Below, piece by piece: positions 1 through 11,331 of a stretch of DNA of 64,000 bases. A model generated the notes under the pieces. It had not been told where the DNA came from, did no database searches, and worked only from the letters and a program-made list of their open reading frames with translations. A program made the translations under genes and the position numbers. The stretch is taken from the NCBI GenBank assembly GCA_900074885.1, contig FJUW01000062.1, positions 1-64,000 on the forward strand. Direction: 5' to 3'. Source of the stretch: Rhynchosporium graminicola (lineage: Eukaryota; Ascomycota; Leotiomycetes; Helotiales; Ploettnerulaceae). Position 1 is the stretch's first letter; each line of letters starts with the position of its first letter.

Positions 1-2110
1 TCGTCTAATTCATCTGTTCTACGAGAGAGAGCGTTAGCGAGTAGATTATACTTCCTAGGTCGATAGGTAATTATAAAGTTATAATCTGCAAGTAGCTCGG
101 CTTATTAGGCTTATCGTGCGTTTAGCTATTTAGAGATTATGAAGTACTTAAGAGCTTTATAATTAGTGACGACGCGGATCTAATATAGTACGCCTACGAG
201 CTTAGATCTCTAGTTACTGAAAGATTATATAATTATAAGTATTTCCTTATTATGAATAGCGTAATTAAGCTTAGCAGGTAGTATAGTCTTAGAGAAGTAG
301 GCTACTAGGAACTAGTCTTTATCGTGCTGTTACGATAGCACACCTGCTATTACTCTATTACTAGAGTCTATTTCGATTATATAAGGTAGATATTACTAAT
401 AGTAGTAAAGGAGTAGTGCTAAAGTGAGAGCGTGCTTTAGGTAATTAAAGGTATCTTTATACTCCTTAGCGAACTGAAATAATATATTGTTTTTAGTAAG
501 CTATATAAGAGGCTTTACGATAATTCCGTAGTCCTTAATGAATCGTCAGTAGAAGTTGCAAAAGCCTAGGAACGATTATACGCCCTTAACTATAGTTAGG
601 TAATTCTAAGATTATATAATATTAACCTTCTTAGGGTCTACCTCGATCCTAGAAGTAGAGATAATAAATCTAAGGTATTTAGTATAAGTAACGTTAAATT
701 TATACTTCTTAAGGTCGGCTTATAATCTAGCGTCTTATAATCGTTATAGCACCTTATATAAATGTAATTAATACTATAGTAAGTCGTTAGAGTAGATTAG
801 AATATCGTCTAGATATACTATATAGAAGTCGTCTAAGTAGTCGAATAAGATATTATTCATATATCGCTAGTAAATCGCAGGGCTATTAGTAAGACCGAAA
901 GGGAGTACCTTAAACTTATATAAAATATAATAAGTCCAGAAGGTCGTATACTCTTCAGAGGCTAGATCTATTCGAATTCGGTAGAACGCCTAGCGAATAT
1001 CTAGTTTAGTAAATATCTTAGTAGTAGAGATTCTAGTTAGCGTTTTATTAATTAATAGTAATAGATATTAATCTTTCCTCGTGAGGTTATTAAGTGCGCA
1101 AAAGTCGATATAGAATCTTAAACTTCTATTAGCTTTCTTAACGAAAAGAATAAGTATAGCGTATAGTGCTTAAGAAGGTTCGATGAAACCTTTAGCTAAG
1201 TTATTAGTAATATACGCCTTAACGACTTCAAGTTCTTTAGCTAATATCTTATATAAGGGGGAGTATTTAAAGTTCTTCTTAGCTTCTTCCTTAAGCTTAA
1301 TTCGGTGATCGCATAAGCGATAAGGAGGGAGAATATCGCTAGCTTCCTTAGAAAAGACGTATACCTACTAGCTATACTCGTAAGAGATCTATAGTTCTGA
1401 ATCCAATTCGCTTAAGCTAATAATAAATTACTAAGCGGTTTTGCGACGTTCCGTAAGGTCGATAGTTAAAGATACGATAATAGTATTACGTTACTAAACT
1501 ACGATTCGGTCGTTAAGAAGCTTATCTATCTTATAAAGGATAATAAAGAAGATCTTATTATTAGAAGACTTCTAGCGTTTATATAAGAGATAGAAAGCTA
1601 GGCTGCTAATCGTATAAATCTCTAGCGAAAGAGGCTCTAGAAGAGGTCTAAGAATACGAGATGATATTTATCGCTTCCGAAATATTATAGTAGCTATTTT
1701 TATACTTTAAGTAGCTTCTATTAAGTCGCGAGACGGTATTCCGAGTAACTATTAGTCTATAGTATAAATTGCACGGGCGTAGTCTTATACGTAGGTCTTT
1801 AACGTAGAGACTTCTAATTAGAGTTGAAATAGAGATTTACGCGGAATATAAGCGATAATATTACTAAATCGTACGTACTTCGGCCGTGTATTAGTAGTCT
1901 CTTTAGAGTATAAAGACTTCTCTTTACTACTCTATTCTTATTCTTTAGATAATAAACACTTAGGCTCGTTATATCTATAATAAGTAGTATAAACGCCGGA
2001 GAAACGGTCCTAACTGATTAGTAGTAGTAATAGAGAGTTAGTTACCTATAGAATACTCTCTAAGGGAGAGTTTTAGATGTTTTTATAACTATAAGTCTCC
2101 CTAGAAATGC
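1..2110 (-). pseudogene. Ty3/Gypsy pol relic (reverse transcriptase, RIP-inactivated, truncated by window edge)
   Basis: The minus strand encodes a recognisable Gypsy-type reverse transcriptase between about 1190 and 560. Visible motifs in order are FVKKANRSLRF, FTKLDIR followed by a stop and AFYRIRID, PFGLTNSPA at about 886-912, YLDD at 804-815, and FLGFCNFY, a stop, then RFIKDYG at about 540-590. Stops fall where the family has Gln or Arg (CAG to TAG, CGA to TGA). A linked ghost frame runs upstream from about 1430 to 2110, where the protease and start of pol would lie; no protease motif was confirmed. RNase H and integrase would lie beyond base 1. The element is dead as it stands. Confidence 0.85.
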
Positions 2111-3099
2111 GCTTCCGAGCTAGTAATAGTCGTTTAATAATAGAGATAGAGTTAATAATAGCTCGAATATTAATAAGAGAGTTAGCTACGCTTCGCTATT
2201 CCTCGTACGCTTCCTAGAACTAATTAAGACGTTCGTTTCGTTTATTAGCGTCGTATTAGTAGCGCTAGTAGGTATAGTATTTACGTAAGTCCTTAATCTC
2301 GATCGAAGAGCTATAAACGTTACTAGGAGGAGTATATAGTAGTTAAATAATCTGTTATTTAGAGGTATCTAAGAGTACTTAATATTCCGAAAGCCAGGTC
2401 CTTCCGAGTATGATACTATAGTTTCCGAGAGTAGTAATAAGAAAGGGGGTAAATACCTGAACGCGAAAATCTACTATTAAATTAAGTATAATATAGTAAC
2501 TAATAGTACTACTATTAACGCTATTAAAGCATTTAATAAGAATTACGTTTAGTAGAGAGTAAATTAAAAGTTTTAAGAAGAAAGAAAGAGATTTAAGAAA
2601 AGAACGATTAATAAAATAGTATCTATTAGCTCCAGAATCGAGAAGTGCAAGTAGCTTATACGAGAGTCTATTCTTAGTAAGAGTAGTACGTATAGTGAAC
2701 GATTAACTACTAAGAAGCTTCGTAAGGTTAAGATATCGTATATCTTGTATACTACTTAGGAAGGAGTCTTTCCCTAGGCGTAGTCTTATACTAGCGGTTT
2801 AATATACTCCTAGGTGTTATCGTACGTTTCTTCTAGCTCGCTATTAACGTTATTATTAGCGTTAATTATATTAATTCGATACGGAGTATTAGGTCGAGCT
2901 AACGATAAGCGTAAGTATAAGATAAGCGTAAAGTAATAAGGAGTATTCGCCGGCGATTATATATAAGGCGTATCGTTTCGTATAGAGTATAGTGCTTATT
3001 TACTAGTTGCACTAGTATTCTCAGGCGTAGGAAGACTAATTTACAGATGCGAAGAGGAGTTAGTACTACGGCGCTAGGAGGAGGTATTTATAAGGCGTT

Positions 3100-4260
3100 C
3101 CCGAGTCGCGCTAGCCTTAGCCGAAGACTCGGAATAATAAGTCTTTTTAATAAATTAACCTTAGTCTTTAGCTTATATAGCCTTAACGTATTCTTCTAGT
3201 GTCCTTAACGTTCGGTACTATTAGAAGAGCTATTTCTATAGCTATATAGGTAGCTTCTCTTATAAGTCTATTTTTAGAGTCGATTGATTATTTACTCTAG
3301 CTTTATAAGCTAGCGTGCGAAACTCGTAGTAGAATATCTAGAAGGTCTACTTATAATCTATCTTTAGCGCAGAGTAGCTAGCTCTTGCAGTTTATTAGTT
3401 ATATAGATTAAATAAGAAAGAGACGAGTTAAGTGATTATATCGAGTGAATCGATTATACTACTTTCTTTATTATATTCTAGTTCTAAGAACGAGAGTTCT
3501 AGGTAAGTTCTAGCTATTCTTTCCGTTTAATTAAGTAATTAATCTTTACAGTGATCTTCGTCGATAAAATAGCTAGAGTAGCGCTAAAAGGCGTTATATA
3601 TCTGCACTTCCTAGAGTTTTAGAGAGTAGTCGATTCTATCAGAGAGCTTATTTAGAAGGTTCAGTATCTTCTCTATACGTGTAGCGTATAATATTAATAA
3701 TATTCCTCCGATAGATTGTTCTCGACGACGATTATTAGGTATAGGAGTAGTATTATCTTCTTTAATTAATAGTAGTAGTATTATATACGATTAAACGTTA
3801 TTAAACGATATAGACTTAGTAGAGCGCTAAGTAGTTAACTAGCGTAGTTCTAGGAACTCGTCCCGTAACTAGCGTAGTTCTATAGATAGGTCGGCGTTTA
3901 ATTATCTCTCTTCCGTGAGCTTCTTTTCTGCCTCTTATAGCTAGTAAGCGCGGTCTTCCTATAAGTTACTTATAGTTACTATTGATATAAGGGTATTATT
4001 AGGGAGGTTTAGCGACTTAGTAAGTTCGTTAATTATAATAGGAGTTAGGGAGCTTAACTCGGACGAGGCGTTATCGCGAGTACTCTCTACTATAGAGAGA
4101 GGTAGGTTACGGCGAGTATTACGAGTCGCTGAAGAATAAGAGGTAGAGGGAATCGGAGAACCGGTAGTCGATTTATCGGACTTAGGTTACTTCGGTTTAG
4201 GTGCTATTCTTTAAGTTTATACTTAGTATAAGCCTTCTCTATATAGCGTAGTCTCCTGCG
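3100..4260 (-). pseudogene. Ty3/Gypsy gag relic (RIP-inactivated)
   Basis: One minus-strand frame runs about 380 codons with all interruptions at TAA or TAG positions that would be Gln codons before C-to-T mutation. Typical gag features are visible: a Ser/Thr/Pro-rich N-terminal stretch, a Glu/Lys-rich middle, then a helical block with LNLLNKLSDRIDYSLKL, QIYNAF, YFIDEDHCKD and TYLELSFLELEYN. It lies upstream, in minus-strand sense, of the reverse transcriptase relic in the same orientation, at a spacing that fits gag-pol order. No intact CCHC zinc knuckle was identified. The assignment rests on position and composition more than on a signature motif. Confidence 0.65.
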
Positions 4261-4439
4261 TTTAGTAGCTCTAGGCAAAGAGGTATAATAAGAATAGATA
4301 TTTACTATCTTCATAGACGTAAGTAAAAGAGTTATAGATAATATAACGCTTACTCTAGAAAGGTCTTAAAACTACCTAAGTAATAAGACCTTATATTACT
4401 ATGAATATGAAGTAGTAAGAATTACTTAAGAATCTATAA

Positions 4440-4620
4440 CTAAGGAGTGAAGAAGTAGAGAGAGAATAGAAGTATATATATGAAAAGGGGCCTCTAAACT
4501 CTACTCGTGTAATCTCGCTTAGCAGTAAGTGTTTCCACCAATAGGGAGAGACCTCTAAACCTGACCAGTCGTCATAATTACTTTCTTAATTACTCTCTTC
4601 TCTTCTGGAAATTTATCGAT
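4440..4620. other. Non-RIP island between relics, possible LTR or leader remnant
   Basis: Here CA and TG dinucleotides reappear (for example around 4500-4600), in contrast to both sides. It sits just upstream of the minus-strand gag relic, where a 5-prime LTR or leader would lie. No matching second copy is visible within the window, so LTR identity cannot be shown. Confidence 0.3.
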
Positions 4621-4789
4621 TAATTAAACTTTAGGCGAATTAAGGTAATCTGACTTAATATAACTAAGCTATCTATAGCTATAATACTTAAGGGGTTCTC
4701 CGGTCGAGGTAGTAAGATGTTTTAGCGCGAAGGAAGTACTAGCTTATACTAGGATAGAGGTACGTATATATAGTACGAGAGTAGTTTAT

Positions 4790-5510
4790 CAAGGGGCTAA
4801 GCTTAGGGACTAGTAAGAAATAGAACTAGTAGAAGTCGTAGTAGTAATAGTAGGCTTATAGTATTATACTTAGGTAGTAGCTTTCTCAGGATAAGTATAT
4901 TCTAAGTTATAATAATACTTAGTATTAAAAGAAAGTAAGGATCTAACTATAGAAGCGTAATCCTTATTCTATATTAGTTTAATAATAAGAGTTAAAGCGT
5001 ATAAGGATAGTATAATCTTATCTTATATATAGAAGAACTACTCCTTCTTTTTAACTTTAATTTAGATAGTAACGCTTTAAAATCGATTATAAAACTTAGC
5101 GAAAGTCTCGCGAGTATAACTAAGTTATTATATTTCTAAGTAGTAGAAAGCGTTATAGTAGTTATCTTCTTCTAAGCTAATAAGAAAGTTCTCTTCTAAT
5201 AAGAAGATTATTTATTACTAATCTTAAACTTATTAGCTAAGTACTAAGGTATAAGATACTCCTTAGCTAATCTAGTAACTAGTCCCTATACGAGAACGCG
5301 CCGAGAGAAGTCCGTAGGGTAGTAGTTAGTATTTATAACTAGCCGGTCTCGTATCGATATTCTCTATTAGAGGAAAGTAGAATCTGATCTATTATCTAAA
5401 AGTAAGATCTTCTTAGTAAGATAAGACTTCCTAGGGCGTGACTTTACTAATTCGGCGCTAGGAGAGAGAGATAGTTTATTAGGAATAGTATCTTCTCTCT
5501 TAGTACTACG
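4790..5510 (-). pseudogene. Second gag-like relic (RIP-inactivated)
   Basis: Another minus-strand ghost frame of roughly 240 codons, with all stops at TAA or TAG. Readable blocks include NFLISLEEDNYYNAFYYLEI, YTRETFAKFYNRF and DKIILSLYALTLIIKL, then a Thr-rich tail. The Phe-rich block followed by a Leu/Ile-rich helix is like the central part of retrotransposon gag proteins that have a retrotrans-gag domain. It is not the same sequence as the gag at 3.1-4.3 kb, so a second element family is present. No pol is attached downstream, because the first element's 5-prime end follows directly. This suggests nesting or deletion. Confidence 0.5.
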
Positions 5511-5519
5511 TATTAGAAT

Positions 5520-6560
5520 AGAGTTTATTAGCTTATTAAACTCTAGAATACGCGGAGATTATAATATTAATTCGAGTAGGAAAGTCGAAGATAAGCGAGG
5601 GACCCTTATAAGGAACTTATCTTATATAAAGATTAGTCTATCTATAGTATCTTCTAGAGAATTATTCTTTTCCTCTTAGTCTACTAATTATTATAAGAGG
5701 AAATAGATCAGGTTCGAGTTACTTATAGTAATAGGAGTACTTAGCGATTATACTCCTAGGGAATTTCGCTTTTATTTTCCTTTTCCTCTTAGTTAGTACT
5801 TCTTTAATAAAGTATTAATATTCTCTAGTATAAGAGATATTTAAGGTAAGAAAAGGTATAACGGATTAGGTTCGGAGATAGAGCGAGAGAGGTCGCGTTA
5901 AGTTCCCTTAGAACTAAAAGAGTCTCTAGTTTATTAGTTAGAAGCTACTATAATAGCTTAAAAAAAGGGGTATATTAGGGCTATTTCAGTAGCGATATAT
6001 AAAGGTTAAAGTTCCGAGGTATTTATTATACTTTCTTTAAAATCTATTTATAATTCCTTTATACTAAAGGAGTTATTAAAGGAGTATTAGTAAAGACCTC
6101 CTCTATTATACTATTTATAATAAGCTAAATTAAACCCTGATTTATAGCTATCCGAGAGATCTATAGTATCTCGGCTATATACGAGTAGTTATCGAATAAC
6201 TAACTTAGTAGTAAGATATTATAATAAGCTATCTCCGGCTATCTTAATCTTTTTATTTAATATAATAATATAAGACTTAAAGTAGTATATAAGTAAGAAT
6301 AAATAAGTAGGGAAGCTAAGAGCGATCTTATATAGTCTACTACGAAAGAAATAAAAAGATAAGGAAGGAAGAAGAAGAGAGATCGAGTGCAAGGCACCTT
6401 ATATATATATACTAGTACTAGTCCGATACTATATCGAGTCGGATACTAGTTCTGCCGGGATACCTATGAACTTAAGCCCTAGTATCTATCCTTCTTCTTA
6501 TATGATATTCAGATGAGCTGTCGTTATAAATATATAGTAGATAAAGTATTATCACTAGTA
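5520..6560. other. RIP-mutated DNA without readable frame, ending in a less mutated island
   Basis: I found no convincing ghost frame here. The last part, about 6470-6530, again contains TG and CA dinucleotides and marks the switch from minus-strand relics to plus-strand relics. Confidence 0.5.
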
Positions 6561-6935
6561 GCTATTCGTTTATCTAAGGTCCTTAGTAGTATTTACTTAG
6601 TATTTTATACAGATCTATTATAACTAGCGAGCTATAACCTATTACTTAAGTAAGAGACCGATAATAATTAACCGGAGCTCGTACTATTCGAGACTCACGA
6701 AGAATAGCAAGTAAAGGAGATTCTTTACGCTAGAGATAAATCGAGGAGAAAAGGGAAAAGTAAGGAAATACTAGTAAAGTAAGCAGGTTACTATAAACCT
6801 ATATAGGAACTCGCTAAAAACCTATCAGATACTATAGCTATAGACGAGTTCGAAAGCAAGTATAGAGATATTAAATACTATAATAGACTTAGATAAGTAT
6901 AAGAGAAAAAGAAGAATAAGAGGAGATCTAATTAG
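6560..6935 (+). pseudogene. Gypsy integrase C-terminus with chromodomain (relic)
   Basis: Plus-strand ghost frame. It begins with a tail typical of Gypsy integrases (SKVLSS, then VFYTDLL where functional copies have VFH-DLL), followed at about 6690-6900 by a chromodomain-like block: EEILYARD-type start, a basic stretch KSRRKGK, ILVKQAGY (stop read as Gln or Trp), ELAKNLSD and a C-terminal FESKYRD helix. In functional chromodomains the stop-containing positions are usually Trp (TGG), which G-to-A RIP turns into TAG, as seen here. The fragment starts abruptly, so the catalytic integrase core is absent. Orientation is opposite to the other two Gypsy relics. Confidence 0.72.
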
Positions 6936-7379
6936 TTTTAAGTAAGTTATAAGTATTAATAAGAGGAGTTCAGATTTCTTTTATATTATTTTATTAGTTC
7001 TAAAAAGTAATATAACCTAACGAATTTCCCTAGGACTCTATTCTAAAATAACCGGAATTATTTAGCGCGATAAGTACCTAGAACTAAAGCGGGAGGAACC
7101 CTACTAGTACTATAGTAGTTAATAATAGAAAATAAGCAGACTATAAGAAGCTTATATCTAACCTTACTAAGCGATAATATTAGTAACCGAATTAGTAACT
7201 TCAGTAGTAATAAGGCTAAAATAAGTAATTAGTAACGAAAAATAAGTAGAGTCTAAGGATAAGTATAAAGAGAGAAGACTAGTAGCTTAGAGAGGCTTTA
7301 AGGCCTTCTAGGCCTTAAGGACCTTACTAAGATCGCGATAAGCGTTAGCGCTAAATAAGTAATTAGCGATAGAAAACGA

Positions 7380-8187
7380 TTAGAGTCCGATAACTTATAT
7401 AATATCTCTATTAGTAAAGTAGGTCTAGATAGTATAAGTAATATATACTATTTAAGGACTAAAGTAATTAGTGATATTTTTTAAGTAGAGCCTAGGATAA
7501 ATATATAAGTTTTTATAATTCTTACGCTTACGAGAACAAGTTATATAAGCGTAAGAGTAAGTAGACTATATAAGTCAGTAGATATTAAGTAAAAATAAGT
7601 AGGATCCGACTTATATTCTAGTCGATATAGTCGACCCTAGAGAGAATATAAGTAGCGTAATAAATAATAGAAGCTATCTGACTCCGATTAGTAGTAAGTA
7701 AGATATAGTACTTTTAGAGCGGAGATAAGAGATAGCCGAAGGGAAAGAGTAATCGATACTAAACGATCTTATTAACTTATAGTTTATAATAATTAATTAA
7801 GAAGAAGGGAATTAGTCTATAAAGTAATAGAAAGAAGTATATATAGCTAAAGCGAGGGCGTTTACTAATTTAATTAATAATAAGAGGGAGAGTGATAATA
7901 AAGAAGCAGGAAGACGTATTCGGCCTTACTATTATTATTAGCGATAATAAAGAAACGAGAAGATATAATAGGCCTTATTATTATCGTGAGCTAGAAATAA
8001 ATAGAAAGGTTATATAAATAAACAACCGGAGGCCTTATACGACTTTATTAGTATTATTAATTATTCTTTTACTATCGGTTCGCTATTATACTTTATTAGT
8101 TTACTATTATTATTAACTTCTAAGTAAAGTCAGCACGAAGCGAGAAAAAGAATCGCAGATATAATAGGCTCTGACTATATATAATAG
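7380..8187 (+). pseudogene. Unidentified RIP-destroyed ghost frame
   Basis: A single plus-strand frame runs about 265 codons in which every interruption is TAA or TAG, as expected of former Gln and Trp codons, and the residue mix is protein-like. Readable blocks are LRLREQVI, YILVDIVDPRENISSVINNR, KEVYIAKARAFTNLINNKRE and EALYDFISIINYSFTIGSLL. It lies downstream of the chromodomain relic in the same orientation. I do not recognise the family. It could be an extra ORF of the chromodomain element, a gag of another element, or a captured host gene. Confidence 0.45.
7894..7991 (+). repeat. Tandem duplication, about 49 bp x 2
   Basis: Two adjacent copies begin with gataataaagaa at 7894 and 7943. 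They share an internal ggcctta followed by ATT-rich sequence. The copies differ by many transitions, as expected of RIP after duplication. The repeat lies inside the unidentified ghost frame. Confidence 0.6.
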
Positions 8188-8220
8188 AGCGGGATATAGG
8201 TCTTTAGAGGCGAACCCTGA

Positions 8221-8384
8221 TGTAAGATAAGCGGAGGGAGGAGGGGAGTAATATAAGGGGCGAGCCCTAGGATTAAGCACCGGCGATACTTATGCTTACT
8301 AAGCCTAGCGGTACCCGTATATTTTCCTTCGGAGCTAGGCTAGAACTTAACTCTCTCCTGTATCGAACTTCTTAAATACTACAC
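8221..8384. repeat. LTR-like or intergenic island (tentative)
   Basis: A less mutated, GC-richer stretch flanked by TGTA at its left end and TACA at its right end, as LTRs often are. It separates the ghost frame at 7.4-8.2 kb from the transposase-like relic. No partner copy or target-site duplication was seen, so this is a guess from the ends alone. Confidence 0.2.
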
Positions 8385-8393
8385 TTGACTATC

Positions 8394-9245
8394 TATGTAC
8401 GCGTTACTCACCCGTGATACTACTATAACTATAGTAGAGTCGTTTATTAGAAAAGATCTAACTTAGTTATCTAATAATTTAAGAGAGATCTTCTAAAGCT
8501 CGATCAAGAAAGCTATAATATAGCTCTATAAGGCCTTAATTACTTCTACTAATAATACCATACTTCAATAAAAGCTATAGTTAAGTGCCTAAGAGAAGAA
8601 GACCTCTCGACGATCGATAAAGCAATTAAAGTCAATTAGAAGTGCTATAGTAAGTATAGCTAATCTATAGCTTTAAATTCAAGCTAAAGCTAAAGCTAAA
8701 AAGACAGAAAATCGCCGGAGAGCTAAATAAGTACTTTCTTATACTATTAGAAAGTATAAGAAGTCTCTATTAAAAGCAGGAGTTTAAGCATAGAAGATAA
8801 ATAAAACTAGGAAGCTTAAATTATAAGAGTTACAGAAGTGAGGAGAGGTAGTAGCACCTGATTCAGAGCTCTATCGACTAGAAAGAGAGCCTGATAAATA
8901 GCTTATAGTCGCCGAAACTATACTTTCTACTGAAGAAAGCTACCCTAATTTAGTAGCTTCTAAGCTATAGTTTGAAGTAGATATATTCGGCGATAGCGAT
9001 TAAGATCAAGATATACAGATATTATATAAGCCTAGTAGAGGTGTATAAGAGGAGCTAGAGTATGATTAATATTTGGAATCGTCGCTACTAGTAGCACTTG
9101 AGGTAGAAAGCTCTAAGAGTAAAGATAATAGAGATCAATTTTATACCGGAAAAGATTATATATTATTAATAAATTAGAGTAGTTATTTAATATTAAAATT
9201 AAAAGAAATTTAGCAGGTGAAGCACCTAAAATACTTTACTGATAT
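8394..9245 (+). pseudogene. Transposase-like C-terminal relic (RIP-damaged)
   Basis: Plus-strand frame, about 280 codons, interrupted only by TAA and TAG. It is rich in Lys, Gln, Leu and Glu, with a coiled, basic stretch (QAKAKAKKTENRRRAK after reading stops as Gln; KYKKSLLKAGV) followed by an acidic tail (PDSELYRLEREPD, FGDSD). This order, a basic coiled helix followed by a short Pro/Asp/Glu segment, resembles the C-terminal end of fungal pogo/Fot1-type (Tc1-mariner) transposases. No DDE catalytic core is present. RIP is milder here than in the Gypsy relics. A gag-like origin is the alternative. Confidence 0.35.
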
Positions 9246-9255
9246 AATACCGAGA

Positions 9256-9284
9256 GCGTGGCATTTGTATAGACGTGGCATTTG
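9256..9284 (+). repeat. Short direct repeat at the edge of the transposon block
   Basis: The motif cgtggcatttg occurs twice, at 9257-9267 and 9274-9284, exactly where RIP-type composition ends. Such repeats are common at or near DNA-transposon termini. No inverted partner was seen upstream. Confidence 0.5.
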
Positions 9285-9413
9285 CTTAATCCGACAGTAA
9301 GCGAGTGGGCGAGCGAAACTGGAGGTGGACCGGCTAGTACATACTCCAACCACGCGCAGCATAAAACGCCAAGGATTCAAAGTAAACAAATACCCTACTC
9401 TACCCTAATCTCA

Positions 9414-10290
9414 TCAACTCGTCTTCCCCTTCTCCTTAACACCGACCCTCTTTCTCACAAACCCACTCTCCAATCCCCTCTCCAAATCAGCAGCAATGAA
9501 ATCTACACAATTCTCCAACACAGCTGTATACTCACCCGCTTGAGCCATGACGTTCAAATAATCGCCAAGCAGCGGCACAGCTCGAAACTTCTCTGTCCAG
9601 GATGGAGGAGCATCAACGCTTGCTATGAGCTTATCAGATGAGCAGTCCGGTGATGGAGGAAATTGCGGCGTGTCGTGCTTTGGGTTCAAAGTACTAGCAC
9701 AGAAGAGCGACCAGGCGATGGCCTCGCTCGGTTGCGACTTGATAAGCTGGTAGTTGAGCTTATGAGCCGGGAAAAGAGGGATGCTATTTTGGATCAGCTA
9801 TGAATTCCAGCACCATCCATCCATCCCTCCTTGAATCCTCATAACCAAAAGTCCCTCGCTGGCTACGCAAGAGACCAACTCACTAATCACCGATCATAAA
9901 CGGTCTTCTCGGATGATCCAACACCGCAATTCCACTCATGCCCCAAAACCTGATTGGCACTCCATTGCCCCTCTCCTCCACCGCCTCCCTCACACCTCTC
10001 ACGACATTCTTAAAAATCGCCCCGAAATCACCCTGTGCCGTAAAGCCAGTCATAGCAGCCACACCAGCGGCATTGACCACCGCATCGATTTTATGCGTAA
10101 GGATAGCTGACTTGATAGCCGCACTATCGGTCGCTGAACCGACGACTATGGCTTTGCATTTTGATTTCGCTTCTAAGGATAGCTTGGCAGGATTGCGCAC
10201 GTAGACGACGACGTGGTGGTGGTGCGCGATGAGGGCGGGGAGGAGGCGCGAGCCTACGTTTCCGGTGGCGCCTAGGAGTAGGACTCTCAT
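9414..10290 (-). CDS. NAD(P)-binding Rossmann protein, NmrA-like/atypical SDR
   Basis: Two exons, 10290-9884 and 9783-9414, joined across a 100-bp intron (gtgagt...aaaatag), give 258 residues. Residues 7-13, GATGNVG, are the Gly-rich dinucleotide loop after the first beta strand. YVRNPAKL follows beta-2 where the family has a basic residue for NADP, and VVNAAG marks beta-4. The C-terminal part (EAIAWSLFCASTLNP, then an FRAVPLLGDYLNV block) is a substrate-side domain as in NmrA-like reductases or regulators. No classical Tyr-x3-Lys pair was seen, so it is an atypical SDR, perhaps a redox sensor rather than an enzyme. The start is the first ATG and lies directly before the Rossmann strand. It is the first intact gene next to the transposon block. 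Confidence 0.85.
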
Positions 10291-11331
10291 TGTGATTTCT
10301 TTTTTGTGAAGATGAGAACGTGTTTGATGAGTACGCAGTAACGCAGGAATATCTTGTTAATGCAGAATCAAATTCCAAAAATAAAAACAATCTCATGGCA
10401 GCACGACATCTTAATATCTCGAGGCAGGATCTCGCATTCGCTTGTTTATTTCGCACTTCTCGCTTCCGTCGGTACTCAGGCGGCTTTTGCATGCGTGAAT
10501 GAGTGTCCGCCGGGTTTTGCAAAACGGCACGCATCACGAAAACCCGCGCGGAATACAAACTTTTAATTTTAAATCACATTTCAAAAACTACTCTTTAGTC
10601 ATTTGAATTGGTCACAGCTGAAATCGCCATAGTCTAATGGCCAACCCTGTAGCGTCAATTTAATTCTTGATTCCGCCCTATTCACAACAAGAAGCCGGGT
10701 CTGGGGTCTGTTCTTGCATGGCAGATTGAGAAAGTTGCCAGTTTGGATATGATTCGATGTTAATATAATGCGGTTGAATGGGATGCCGTGTTGGAGTTTT
10801 CGTGAGGGGATGATGGTTGATGGGACGAGATAGGTTAGTTTGATATTAAACTAGAAATAATTACTGTTCCACTCACTTCTTAACACTCTACGCTCCAAAG
10901 TTCCGGATGATGACTCGATGAGGTCCGACCGACGATCGGGCGAGCAGTCCTCGACATCGTGTTTACTGGTTACGACGAATAGACGTCCATCGTCTCTAAG
11001 CATCAAGTCTCTGCGATCTCTAGCTCTTGCGTTGGCGGATGCCGATGGGTGCGGTTTCCTGTGTTCTTCACGCGCAGTAATGTCATTTCATGACGTTTTG
11101 ACATCTGACGGCGTCACATAAAGGTACGTAGTGCCTTCCTCCAAACGATAACATCGGCTCGGCAATACTAATCGCCTATTGCGAAGAAACAGGAAAGGTC
11201 CGCCCGAGATGTGCAAAGCAGCTTTAGTTGACATATTTGATATTCTACTACCTACAAAAAGATCAGAGTCGAGGCAAGACAAAAGTCCACATGCATCTCA
11301 AGACTCGCTACCAACAAACACAAAACCCGCG
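10291..11331. other. Intergenic, no gene seen
   Basis: This is the upstream side of the NmrA-like gene and the downstream side of the transporter gene. Short open frames here show no splice or motif support. I see nothing else in it. Confidence 0.6.

Larger units (their letters stand above)
1..9250. mobile_element. RIP-mutated transposon mosaic
   Basis: The whole stretch is AT-rich, with TA steps everywhere, and long runs lack any CA or TG dinucleotide although CG is still common. That is the signature of CpA-to-TpA repeat-induced point mutation acting on both strands. No open frame of 60 codons or more exists on either strand before about 9280. Reading through TAA and TAG as former CAA, CAG or TGG codons restores transposon protein frames, first on the minus strand (to about 5.5 kb), then on the plus strand (from about 6.56 kb). 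The signature stops at about 9.2 kb, where ordinary base composition begins. The left edge lies outside the window. Confidence 0.93.

Noticed and set aside
8221..8384. Solo LTR with target-site duplication
   Set aside because: Only the TGTA/TACA ends suggest it; no partner copy or duplication is visible, so it is kept only as a low-confidence feature.
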